Shown piece by piece: positions 32,611-44,754 of a stretch of 64,000 bases of DNA. Positions within the stretch are counted from its first letter, which is position 1. Each line of letters opens with the position of its first letter. Both the position numbers and the translations under genes were made by a program. The notes under the pieces were generated by a model. It was not told the DNA's origin. It did not search any database and was given only the letters and a program-made list of their open reading frames with translations. This DNA is from Exophiala sp. HKRS030 (taxonomy: Eukaryota > Ascomycota > Eurotiomycetes > Chaetothyriales > Herpotrichiellaceae): NCBI GenBank assembly GCA_023897205.1, contig JAHWDD010000001.1, positions 6,324,001 through 6,388,000 of the forward strand, written 5' to 3'.

Positions 32611-34948
32611 GGCCGGACAAACCCTTGCGAATGTACAAAGAACCAACCATTGTGTAGATCGCACAGAAGATCGAACTAAGATCTAGTCTTCAAAGACTAT
32701 TTCGTTAACATCAGATCGTGCATGGTTTGTCTGTGGAAAGATCTGTGAGTGGTGACGTAACATTTCCAAAACGATATTTTACAAGTCGGTGGCTTTAAGG
32801 AATGTGCAGCAAGAGGTGGAAGTCAAAAATGCCAGAGTACGGTCTCAGAGTACTGCTTTCTTGACAATAATCGATCTGTAGATTCAATAGCCGTGGTTAG
32901 GTGGGACATGATTGCTTCGGAGGTGTTGTCTTCGTCTTGCTTCGATGCTAAGATCGAAGGATATAGATAGGGAGGGACACGTGACAGAAGATGAGAATGA
33001 TTTCGAGGCAACAGCTCTCCCATCAGCCTGGATATTGGGAAACTACAATGTCTGAGGAAGCTCTGAATCTATGAGAGGCCTCACTCGATCAATGTCGTCT
33101 GGTCTTGATACATTATCATAGCAGATTCGATCGTCTTTGGGCATCTCCCAAAAGCTAACGAAAAGCCCCCTGGCGGTAACCTGGGGTAATATGGAGTGGT
33201 GTGGATGTAAATGTGGTTCTTTGATGACCATTCTTGACCAGAGCCCACAGTTCAGAGCCTACAGTTCACCAGCTCACACTACAGTGTCTGGCCTCGAATC
33301 TGCTACCGATGTTTGACACCAGGCCAAAGACATTGGGGGGATGTGAACACGCTCTGAATCTGTCACGGGATGCACAAGAGCACGGTTGACAGCCGGATGT
33401 AAAGTCCGGCACCAAACAAATAAATGACGAAAGTGTTGCATGTTTCTGTGCAAGACACCTGCCAGGCTGTCACTACCACTGCCACTACCACTGCCACTAC
33501 CAGGCTGTCACATCACACAACCTACAACTTGCCAAGGTCGCCCACCTTTTTTGGTGGCTTGAGGCAAGCGGGTTTTTGAAATGCAAGCAGGGTGGATCAC
33601 CCCTTGGTTGAGGCTTCAGGAACACGAAGAAGCTATTAGTAGTTAGTTACTCCGTAGTTAGGGATCCCCAAGTGGCTTCAGCGGCAGCCAGCCTCCCACA
33701 GACTGGCTGTAATAAGCGTCGTCCGTATTCCTAGTTAAAAAGTGTCCTGTGCCTGGCGCCCAAGGCTGGCCCGAGGGGCCCGGGTGGCAGCTTAAACGAC
33801 AATGAATAATAGGGGAAGTTCTGGAAGGTATGGATCATTATCTCATTCCGTAACCCACCCACCCAACCAACCCTTCAGCGGATCGGCATCGTGGACCCCC
33901 TCTCGGGAGACGGGAGGAGACAATGGTGTGGGTAGCAGTGTAGGCTCCTCACAATAACAACAACACGTCAGGTTTGCAGCATCAGAAATTAGATGGGAGC
34001 TTCCAATATGCAAGTCTCAGACATGTAGATTGCTTCGAGGGGCTTCTTCGGACGAGAGGTCCCAAGAACGGAGGAGAAAGCTGAACTTGGAGATTACACT
34101 ACCACCAATAATGACAATTAGCATTCAAATGTTTGATTCAGATTGATTTTATGACGTGGACCAAGGTCAAACTACTGATCGTTTGGGCTGGTCTTCCCGT
34201 CATCACTCGTTCGAATCATCTTTGTTCGGGACTACCAGCACGGCACCGGGGGTCGAGGCAACGCGTCGTCTGTAAGGTGGCATTTCGTCGCCACAACTCG
34301 TCACGTTTCGAGGTGAATGGCTTTTAGTACTGAAAGTAATAAACAAGTCAGTATCATATGCCTCTTGAGGTTGTTATCCGGGCTTGGAAGGTCGGCTAAA
34401 GGAGATCATGACCGAACCACGGGCCACCGAAAAATCAGAGTTTGTGCGAAGGTGGGTTTGGGTTGAGCTGGGTTGTGCTGGCCCTCCGGATACGCTAGGT
34501 GGTGGACGCACGAAAGCTGAGCTGGCACCGGCTGCGAGCAGGCTCTGGCCACATCTTTGGTGAATAGTGGTCAACCTTGCAAGTTTCGCGTCGTGACTCG
34601 TGAGTGCACAGGAAAAGGAGCAATAGCCGGCCTGCCCGAATAGCATTAGTCATGGACCGTGGTGCCATACCACAGGTTTTTGCAGTTCGGAAAAACTCAA
34701 GCAATTTCGATAAGTACCGGAGAATACCTCCAGGCCAATCTCGTCTCGTGCCTTTATAAACTCCCAAGTCGAAATGTTTCGACAAAGTTCCAGTACCGGT
34801 AGGAGCGACATGTCCACGAATGCTGATATACCGTCATGGCCACCTAATGGCCAACCTTGCCCCCGGCAAGCGGGAAAAGATACTGTACTTGTTCGGTAAA
34901 ATTAGGTACAATGGATGGGACAGAGTACTTTGGAACCCAAGTATCGAA

Positions 34949-35001
34949 AGGTATCTAGCAGGTATCTAGCAGGTACCTAGCAGGTACCTAGCAGGTGCCT
35001 T
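34949..35001. repeat. 11-bp minisatellite AGGTAYCTAGC
   Basis: Four full copies of AGGTATCTAGC/AGGTACCTAGC and a partial fifth in direct tandem. Confidence 0.85.
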
Positions 35002-38000
35002 GGTAAGGTTTCTTGCAGAGACATCGTAGGTAAGTAGTTAGGTCCCAGTGGTCCCACAGGGTAAAAGTATACACCGTAGGTACCTCGTAACTACTAACTC
35101 CATAATCCCGAGGACACCTCCCCTGACCTCGCGACCTCGGTACCTGCTCCAAGCCAGGGCTGGAGTGGCACTGGTGCTCAAAGTCATACTCCGTAGATTC
35201 GTAGGCCACGAGTTCGCGGCATAATTTTCTTGGCAATGACACACAAAAGGTGCCGCACGCCGCACCTACAGTACCCACTGCCGAGCTCTCTGGCAGCCAG
35301 CGCAGACTCGCAGAGCGGTATCTAAGCGGGCTAAGGTACTCGTACCACGTAAGTACTACTACTAGTTAGGTACTTAGGTACTTAGGTATCTATACAGGTC
35401 TCTTTGCCCTACGCACCCAAGTACATACCCACGCGACCTAACCTTGGACGCCTAACTAGATATCTACGTGCCCAGTACTAGATAAGGAGGTACCGGTACC
35501 TACTCTCCATACATTTTGGACTTGACTCGTGCATCCTCCGCTGATCAGCGCGCGCTGACCATCTTGGGACTTTAAACTTTGGTCTCGTCTCTGTCATGTC
35601 TCGTCGACATGCATGCCCTGACGGATCAGTAAATCAGTAGTGACTAGTGGTGGCAGTAGTGGTGACGAGTGGCAATGCCCTCGTGGCCCTCTTGCCGCTT
35701 ATCCGTCATCACAGGATAAATCGTCAGGCATCTGGGAATTAAGCGGCGACCCTGCCACTGACGGCCTCTGACGGCCTCTCACCGAAAGTCTAGTCATGAC
35801 GTGAATGACAGCCTTGAACTTCTATCTCATTCGATAAAATTTCCTTAGCCATGGAAAACACACCCTGAGCACCTGATTCACAACGAACCAGGATGGTTGC
35901 TCGTTGTTCCTTGTTCGCTGCTCGCTTTGGTTCACCCACCGAATCGAGGCGTCTCGTCATGTGTTGCTACTTCCGACGAACGCCGTCTGGTCAAGGTCAA
36001 GATTGTTTCCATCTTACATGTGCTGTGCCGCGGTGGTCCCTGATTCGTAGACAATGTCGAATTGCTTGCAATGTTTTCTGTTGATGGAGTGTTTGTGGTC
36101 CTGATATTCGCAAGGCCTTCAGTGGATCCCCTGCTAGAAGTAGTAATAAATTATAATGAATGCTTGCAGCCTTTTACGCCTCCAGCACGTGGGCGTGGGC
36201 GGCGGAGTCAGCCAGTGGATAACATCGAGCACACAGGAGTCCACTTGCAGCCTACTACCGGTTAGGCAGAGACGAACAACACAGAAAACTCGGTACTGGG
36301 GAGTTAAGCCCGCAGGTGATGAGTATTCTGAGTATTCTGTTGCCCAAGGACTTGCAACTTGTGTGAACGATTTATTGTGCGATGATATGCCAAAGATCTC
36401 CTGGTCTCGGTGCATGCCCCTAAACTTGGGTATCTGACCATTCATATGGTCTAAACGGCATTAAAACTACAAATCGGCCAAGATTCGGTCTGACCAGTTC
36501 GTCCGGTGCCACCGGTCAACGATTCTGCACGTGTAGCCTTGAGGGGCAAATTAGCAGTAAGAGCATGCTGTGTCATACAGTCATCGGTGTCAACAGCGTG
36601 GGAGTCAGGATGCACAACCTTTGCGATGTTTTTGCGTCGGTCAAGTTCGTCCATAGTCCTCTGGTCACTTCGGTTATACCTAATTGTGCTTACCATCCAG
36701 CACAGGTGGCAGGAGAAGAGCAAAGTGGAACAATGGCGGCCAGCAAGGCTGGCGCGTTGCCAAGGCCAGATCGAGGCTGCGGAATGAATTCCAAAGATTG
36801 AAGGTTTGTTTCATAAGGTCAGGACTCGGCAGAGTTCTCAGTGTCGCCTGAGCAATGGCTGAAATTGTATGGTAAAGTCACTGCGTTATGGATTGTTTTA
36901 CCCAAAGGAGCATGTTGAAACCAGGGGAGAGATTGATCTTGTCGAAATTAATGACCAAATTAAATTTGCTGGTGTCGAGCAGATGAAAGGCTACTGTAAG
37001 GTTGCATCGAATCGATGGAATTGTACTGTGCAGTGGCCATGTTGGACGGCAGAGTTTCGGTCATTGCCCATTTCGGGGAGCGAGGGGTAAAGGAACACTC
37101 GGAGCGCAGGCACCACCGGTAGGATCGAGGTTGTGTCTGGGCGGCTTGAGGGTGTCTGTGTATGGGAGTGTTTGGGTGTCTCGGCGGCTTGAGGGTGTCT
37201 GTCCGGGTGTTTGGGCGTGTGCGTGTGTGTGAGAGTATGCGCATGTGTGTGTGTGCAAGGAGCTTACAGGACCGCCACCTGCGCCGAATGTGCGCAGCCG
37301 TCGCAGCCAACAGGATCAGGAAAGGGGCAGCCGAGTGTTAGTTAGTGTTTTAAGCGAGACGGACTAATTACTTTGTTCGGTGGCCCTAGCCAGGCATTCG
37401 GGGAGTCGGGGCCAAATCAACCACTCACCAAGGTCAGCCAGGTGCCGAGTGCCACTATTATTGCTGCTCCCAACGTCCGCCCCATTCTTTTCCCTGCTGT
37501 ACCCACGCCTACTAGCTGCCTACCGTACCTGATTCGAGTCCCTGGTCTGTCCACCTGTCCTCAGTTGGTACGCGATTACCACCGTCATGGACATTTGACA
37601 ATCCCATCGACGTATTTTTCCTGGTCAAAGACAAAAGCAAGCCATTCGCAGACATAATAGTGCGTGGTCGCCGGTCGAGAGTCCAGACGGACACGTTCAA
37701 AGCTGAAACCAATCTTAATATCGGATCGAAAGCGAGACAGGTGTGCGTTGGCTGAAATTGTAAAATGCATCGACAAATGAGATGTACCAAATCGGGCTTC
37801 CAAGGCTCGGAGGACAAAGCCAGTGGTGGCGCCTCAGGCGAGCGGGCTTAACGAGAGTCGCCTTGGTAGCCTAATAGTGCCTAATCATCCATTACATCTA
37901 GGTACTGTACGGAATACCCTGTACAGTAATGTGCCTGCCGGCGCATAAATTATGAACCCTCCAACTTACCAAGCGTGTACTTTGCACGGAGTAATATATA

Positions 38001-38296
38001 CAGGGTACGAGGACCTGGTCTCCAACTTCGTACACACAAAACCTAATACCTGCCTCCAGCTCGTCGCTGTAACTAGTAGTAATCTGACACTTTCAGTAGC
38101 AGTAATAAAAGGTGATCAGCTGGCAGCTAGGTTGGTAGGCACAGTACCTACAATAGGTGTCTGCCTAGCAGGTAAGCACTTTTAATATTACTCCTACAAA
38201 GTAAGCAGGAATCGATGCATGAGCACCTAGTACCTTCCAAATCCGACCAACGGAAGGAAGGGGTGTTTCCTTCCGGTTGGTACGAACTACGGAGTA

Positions 38297-38336
38297 TGTA
38301 CTGAGTATGTAGTATGTAGTATGTAGTATGTACAGT
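38297..38336. repeat. GTATGTA-type tandem repeat
   Basis: Repeated AGTATGT units (about five) next to a TACGGAGTA word at 38,288. Confidence 0.7.
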
Positions 38337-39171
38337 ACGTGGTACGTAGTACCTCGCTCCTACCTACTGTACCTAGGTGTCTCCTGCTGCGTACCCAAGC
38401 AGGTTCGCGGTCACTGTAAGCTGAGTATTACTAACCCTGAGTACTTGCCTAATACCGAAGCTGGAGCTTACTCGGTATCTAAATGCTACCTGTAGAGGGA
38501 AGAAGGGAATAGTGATCTCGTACCAAGGTACCCCGTACTCCGTACATTGTCTGGTTATTATTCATTATTCATGCGGCCTTTGGCTGCTTCGTGGCAGCTA
38601 TAGTGGTTGTGGTAGTGGCACTGGCACTGGCAGTGGCACTGGCGGCCAGGGGTCGCTAGTCAGCAAACATGGTTATCGAACTCAAAACACAATAGCCCAA
38701 CCACCCAACATCCAATGTTGCCTCAAGTCGAGTCAGTTTCGCGTCGTATTTCTCATCCAACAGATCATGAGTTTCTGACATTGGGTGGTTTTCATTATTC
38801 CATTTGCCTTCCTTGATCCCGGCTTAGTCTTTGCCCGAATGCCGCTCTAGCACCAACAAGTAACAATACGGAGCACTTTACATACTGCACTTGGACTAAA
38901 TTGTGCATGGTGCAATCTCTGTTGTTCCATGCTTTTTGATTCGAGCACCGCTGCCACCAAAGTGCCTGCCACTCCTGAATAGAACGTTGGAAGCTTTGGA
39001 ACAGGTGATTTGCATATCGTCCATTGCGCTTTGTGGTGTGCTAGATTCGGGTGGCTTGCCAACTACCGTCTCTCTAGGCACTGAGTACTATCTACCATCT
39101 GGCATCTACGCATATTACTCCGTACTCTGTATACTGGCCTCTCGCGGCTTACGAATCCCAAATTGCAATAG

Positions 39172-39191
39172 TAATAATAATAATAATAATG
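39172..39191. repeat. Trinucleotide repeat (TAA)n
   Basis: About six TAA units in a row. Confidence 0.75.
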
Positions 39192-39675
39192 TGTGTGCAA
39201 ACTCAGCTACTCAAAGGACGGGCCATGAAGCAACTGAGCATGTCTTGCAAAACAACCCCTGTCTTATATGACGGCCCCCGGCACACATGGCGGCATTCTT
39301 GTCTCACTCGCACAACTCATTCTGCCGACGGTTGTCGTAGACAGCCAAGGCCATCATTGTTGTTGCGGAGAAGTACGCTGTCGTCGCTGTCTGGCTGCTC
39401 AATCTCAAACTACTTTGATGCGCATGAATCGGCATCCATGCGTGCCATGGTCATGGCGTCTTGTATACGGGGTACAAGCGTGCTTGTCAATAACATAGCG
39501 TGTAATTTTGTTACCTACCTACCCAAGGCAGCTAGGAGGTAGTTTGAAGGTTACCACTACTACCTAGGTAGATAGCGAGAGGTAAACTTTGTCGGCTTCT
39601 GACCATCGTCATCAGATACGTATGATGGCATATTTAGTCACCTTGGCTGCCACGCCAGGTCTGAGCCTGTTTCCT

Positions 39676-39730
39676 GAATCCTAAATCCTGAATGCTGAAT
39701 GCTGAATGCTGAACACTGAAAGCTGAACGT
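39676..39730. repeat. CTGAATG-like tandem repeat
   Basis: Degenerate 7-bp units (CTGAATG, CTGAACA, CTGAAAG) repeated about seven times. Confidence 0.7.
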
Positions 39731-40405
39731 TGAGGAGACTCTCCTGGGCGTTCAGGCCCAAAGCCTTGACCATACTCTCAGTAACTCCGAAAGGACACGA
39801 AGTTTCTTCTCCTCGGCCCTCCTGTTCTTTTCTCAAGCCAAGAGTGTTACATACAACGCAGGTAGTCCCTAAAGTGTTTCGATCATGACTCTTTGGTAGC
39901 GGACCATGGCCAGCGATTCCTACATTGAGTGGTCATTGGGCCACTACTCCGTACTGGTCAGCCTTGACTCTCAGATTACGAATTGGCGATTCAATACGAA
40001 CACGCAGCACTGTACGGAGGACTCGAAGCTGTCGACCAGACCACAGTGCCAGATGTAGAAATCTGAAAAACACAGGAAACGCCAGGACTCGGTGGCAGAG
40101 GTTGTGGTTGCGTAGTTCGCATGGTACGTGGCCTCCATCCCGGCATGGCCCCCCCTGGCGCCGCCACCAGCGCCCTCCCGATCGACGTATGTGGGTCTAG
40201 ACTCTGAATGGTGGGCTCGGGGCTTGGGTGCAGGCCAGGGATCCACTAGTACCGTCACAGCGCCTGATGATCCGTCGTCAAAGCCTGCCGGGCAAAGCTA
40301 GGGCTCACACTGGCACTGGCACTTTTCACTACTCGCACTACTCGCACTACTCCCTGAGTCCCTGTACTGTAACCTCCGTGCTTCCCTCCCTGGGACCTGG
40401 GTATG

Positions 40406-41721
40406 AGCCTTTGGCCTCCTAGTCTCTCCTTTAGTCGACTCTCCTGGCCCTCTAGCTTCTAGCCTGTACTCTCTAGCCTCTACTTGGCCTCTAGCCTCGA
40501 GCCTCTAGCCTCTAGCCTCTGGTGCCTCCAAAAGCACTCCCTACCTACCGAGTAGCTAACTAGTCCTCTCAGTTGATCTTTCTTTCTTGGGCCTGGGACC
40601 TTTTCTGCCTTTTGATTCCTGAACGACTCTTGGAAGAGGTCAACATTTCTCGTCTGATCTTGATCTTTGGCATCCATCCTTTAGCCTTTCTGGCGAAAGA
40701 AAAAAAATCCCCTTCCTTCCTGTGCTCGTTATCTCGAGTCTTGACTCTTGACTCTTTCCTCCACCACCTCTCCTTTCTCTTTTTTCCATTATCCATTATC
40801 CATTATCTCATCCTATCCATCCTTGCACAACTTCTTGTTCCTTTCAATCTCTGATTCGCGTAACCCTTGGCTGTCGACGCAGTGGTACTTGTTCACCGTC
40901 ACACTTTGTCGCCATCACTCCCTCCTAGGTGCCTCCCGAATCATCCTGATCCAGCACGCCATCATCCACCGGCGTTTCCGAAACAAACCTAGTCAAAGCA
41001 CTTACTTCCAAGCTTGCTCGCTGTCTTGCTGATTTTTGCCTCACCGAAAAAACCCTCTCTTCCGGTAACGCCCCCCTCCCCCATCCGGCCTAACTATCCC
41101 CCAACCCAAAATACCCAAGAAAATCTTCCCTCCTCCCACTACCACTCCCACTCCCACTCTCACACCCACTTCCTCCCACCACACTGGACCCAGCAAGCCC
41201 ATTCTTGTTTCCTGCGAGTCACCAGCAAGCTAGACGAGCCCCATCGACCCTCATCTATACACGATACGCCTCGACACTGGGGGTTTTTGTCTCCTTCCAC
41301 CTGCAGAACACGTCTTTCTATATCCAAACACCACCCCTCCTGCCTCCACTCTCTACCTCGCACCCTGTAACTCTTCACCTTCGACAGCCGCACCCGCCCT
41401 GTCGCGCGTCCAACGCTGAAGAACCTTTCCTTCTTCACCTTGTTGCCGCTAAGCTCCTTACTGACTGTGGCTCTACCTGTACCTGCAGCCTTCACGTCCC
41501 CCGAGACCTTCAATCATCATCACCTCGAGCAAAATTTTCACCAACCCTTCCTGTCCTTACTGAGAAACATCATCACCCTCACCAATCCATCTCTACCTCC
41601 ATCATCGAATCCACTTTGCATCCCTTTGTGTCACCGGTTCATCTCTTCTTCATCCGTTGCTCTCGCTCGTTCAATGGTCGAGTGAAGCAATTCGAATCCA
41701 CTCGTACGCTCCATTCTGGTA
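40406..41721 (+). promoter_or_regulatory. Probable long pyrimidine-rich 5' leader of the C2H2 factor gene
   Basis: From 40,406 to 41,673 (1,268 bases) the plus strand contains no ATG. The stretch is strongly C/T-rich (for example 40,740-40,860 and 41,040-41,440). This is what is expected of a transcribed leader scanned by ribosomes and selected against upstream starts. The real transcription start and any intron in it cannot be seen. Transcript length is inference; the ATG gap is read directly. Confidence 0.55.
41674..41685 (+). promoter_or_regulatory. Minimal upstream ORF (Met-Val-Glu-stop)
   Basis: ATGGTCGAGTGA, the only ATG between 40,406 and the main start at 41,722. It ends 36 bases before that start. 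A three-codon uORF so close to the start could lower or regulate initiation at the main ORF. Confidence 0.55.
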
Positions 41722-44700
41722 ATGGACCCTAGACAATCCCTATCCAGGACAACGTCGTCCAACGTCGGAACACCTCAAAACGCCTACAATCCAAATAACA
41801 TGGCTTCAGCCTACGCAATGCCTCCCTACCAGAGTAACACTCATCTTCCTCCCATCAACTACTCTCAGTTGCCTCCCGCCAACCAGAACTACATCCCTCA
41901 GCAATACCGCAACGACGTCCCACGCTACTCTTCTGCCCCGTCATCTGCCCCAATCGCCTCGCCGGCCTCAGACAACCGCTACAATGGACATATGACTTCT
42001 CAGGGTCCCATGGGTGGACTTCCTCCCTCTTCGGCCCTGCCCCAACCTCATCCTCAGCAGCAACAACCCCCGCCTCAGCAGCAGCAACAGCACCCGTCCC
42101 AGTCTCATCAAGCTTATCAAGGTCAACCACCGCCGCGTCAAAATTATCCACAACCGTTGGCTCCTGCTCCACCTCGACCAAATCTGGACAATCTTGGTCC
42201 CCAGTACGGTCAACCGGACAATCGCCAGCCAGCATGGTCGGGACCTGAACAAATCCCAAGCATGCAATCCGACGTTGGCCGCGATCCCACGCGTACTCAC
42301 GTTGTCGGTTCTCAGGGCCGGAGAGGAATTCTACCCAGTGCACCTGGACGTCCTCCAGTCATGGCTAATGGCGTCAATGGCTCCCCGAAAAGCAACGCCG
42401 TCCCCCAGAAAGATGCTGACGGCAAATTCCCTTGCCCCAATTGTACAAAGACCTATCTCCATGCCAAACACTTGAAAAGACACATGCTCAGACGTAAGTC
42501 CTGCCTTTAGTCCACGATTGAGACTATCGCACTAACTGTTTCAGATACTGGGGATCGACCCTATATGTGCGTTTTGTGCAACGATACGTTCTCTCGCAGT
42601 GATATTCTCAAGCGTCATTTCCAGAAATGCTCAGTTCGCAGAGGAAATCCCACTGGTGCAAGCCATTTGTCAAACCCTGCGGCGCACATCAAAAAATCGC
42701 AGCAGCAAGCGGCCAAAGCAGCCACAGCATCACCCGCGAGTGCAACCACTCCTCAAAGTGGTGTCATGGCTAACCCACCTTTCACGTCTGCGGCCATGCC
42801 CAGCACCTCGGCTCCTGTAACCAGTGGTCCTCCTCAATCTGCAATGGCTTATGCAATGCAGTCAAATGGTCAAGCCGATTTGCAACGACAAGGCCCACCC
42901 ATGCAACCAGGCTCTGGCCCAGGTGGTATTGATTCAAACCAAAACAACTCTTGGTCCATGCACAACGCTCGCAATCCCCAGATGTTGTACCAGAATTCCA
43001 ACGCTCCCTCCGATCACTTTGGCATGCAGCCTAGTGCCGGTGACGACAAGCGCCACGTTATTCCTGGCTCTCATCACATGGGCGATGATTGGAACCACAT
43101 GTTCCCCGCTGGAGGCAATGAGCAATACATGAATCCAATGTTTGGCGGATATGATCAGTCACAGAATGATGTGAAGAAGGACTATGAATCCCATGAAGGT
43201 GGATCGAATGGTTATTACATTCCCTCCACGAGCCTTGGAGCTGACGGTACGCTTGGCCCCCCTTTTTGGAATCTTGATACTTCATCGCAAGAAATGTTCC
43301 AAGCCAAGGTGAACGCACTATTAACGTTTGTTTTCCCTGGTGGAATACAGGAATCGCTCCAAGAGCCACAAAATAATTCTCTCGTTCAATCATGCCTGAC
43401 CGTCGAGGCCGTCCAGCATTTCCTCGATCTTTTCCCGAATTTTCAAGGCCATTTTCCCTGGCTTCATCTACCATCCTTCGATTTTTTTAACGCGTACGAC
43501 GGGCTCGTCCTCGTCATCATCTGCAGCGGAGCTGTCTATTCCGATCGTGTATCACAGAGGCAAGTACGAGCACTGATGCAACGAGTCAAACTGGGAATAG
43601 AACGAACCTCAAGAATTATACAGACTCTGGAAGCAGGCTCAGAACATGTCCACTTCTCCCCCTCCGGTCTTGAGTTTGAAGAACTATTGGCGTTACAAAT
43701 TCTCCAAAGTCTATTTGTTTGGCATGGTGGCCCCGATGAAAGAGCTCTTGCGCGCCACGAGAGCAGACGAATCTTGTATCTTGTACGGCAGCTCAATATG
43801 CTCACCCTGGCTGGCCCAGACGATCCGGTCTGCCACAGCTACCTCCATAGCCTCCACCCTGGCGATGAGGCCGATCCATCCCGGTGGGAGTGGCGATCCT
43901 GGCTGGAGCAAGAAAAACGATCTCGACTGATGTTCATGGTCTTTCTATGGGACGCCGCTATGTGCATTTATTTCAATGTCGCCCCACATTTTTCAGCTTC
44001 TGAAATCAAATTGCCTCTGCCCTGCGATGATGCCGCTTGGGACGCCAAGGACGCCGAGACATGTGCTCAAGCATTAGGATTACGAGGACAAGCTGCTCAG
44101 TCGCTCGTGAATACTAGTGGTTCTCTTCGTCTCAAGCAGCTCGAGCTTCATCACGCTATGAGCGCTCTCCATAGTAGCTCGGTGCAAATGCAACCTCGCA
44201 CCACCAACGTCTACTCCAAATTCATCTTGATCCACGCTCTTCTTATTGAAGTATGGCAATTTCAGCGCTCAACAGCGTACGCAAACTCTACTTCATCAGG
44301 GACTTCCGCTTCACCAGGGCACGCAACTCAAGTTCCACGATCAATCACAAATGCGCTTTCCCGTTGGAAATCCTCATGGGACGAGGATTACGCACTGCAG
44401 TACGCCCAGACAAGAGACTATCAGACTTCCACCTCGCGAGTCGGCTTCTGTCGAGATGGAATTCATTTCTATTGGCTTGCTCAGATCTTCCTTCAACCGA
44501 CTCGTCTTAACGATTGGCAGTTGACCGCAGATCATCGTCTGCGACAAACACTTCATGACTTGAAGACCGCTCGGGCTTGGAGTCAAAGCGATGGAGCCTC
44601 ACGAGGTGAAGAAATTGGAAGCGTGGCCTTGATTGCAGATGATTACGCTTCTGATGCAACCAATTTTGATATGAGGAAGCTATTTCGACCACTTCAAAGC

Positions 44701-44754
44701 CTTTCAGGGGCCGAGGCCTCGACTAATTTGCCGAACCGTCTCGACATTCACTGA
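41722..44754 (+). CDS. C2H2 zinc-finger transcription factor with fungal-specific domain
   Basis: Nuclear regulator of 993 residues. Exons are 41722-42493 and 42545-44754; the 51-bp intron (GTAAGT donor, CTAAC branch, TTTCAG acceptor) splits the first codon (His) of the HTGDRPY linker. Residues 1-230 are Pro/Gln/Asn-rich. Two fingers follow: CPNC-x12-H-x4-H and CVLC-x12-H-x3-C, the second being C2HC. Then SVRRGNPTGASHL, a family-typical tail of the finger pair, and a long Ser/Pro/Met-rich region. The second half is a Fungal_trans-like domain (FPNFQGHFPWLHLPSFDF, RRILYLVRQLNML, EWRSWLEQEKRSRLMFMVFLWD). The architecture matches the Zms1/Klf1-type fungal factors; I do not assign an orthologue. 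Preceded by an unusually long ATG-free leader. Confidence 0.9.

Larger units (their letters stand above)
32611..40405. other. Gene-free island, about 7.8 kb
   Basis: No open frame in this stretch shows a domain or family signature, and most are short and overlapping on both strands. It carries several small tandem repeats (33,480, 34,949, 37,190, 38,300, 38,610, 39,172, 39,676), many TAGGTA/TACCTA words (34,900-35,500; 37,900-38,400) and five copies of TACTCCGTA. Base composition looks mixed, without the strong AT bias of RIP-mutated repeats, and no transposon coding sequence is seen. It may hold distal control sequence or non-coding transcripts for the flanking transcription factor. Confidence 0.55.

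Noticed and set aside
41855..42343. 162-codon minus-strand ORF
   Set aside because: Antisense shadow of the Gln/Pro-rich part of the C2H2 factor.
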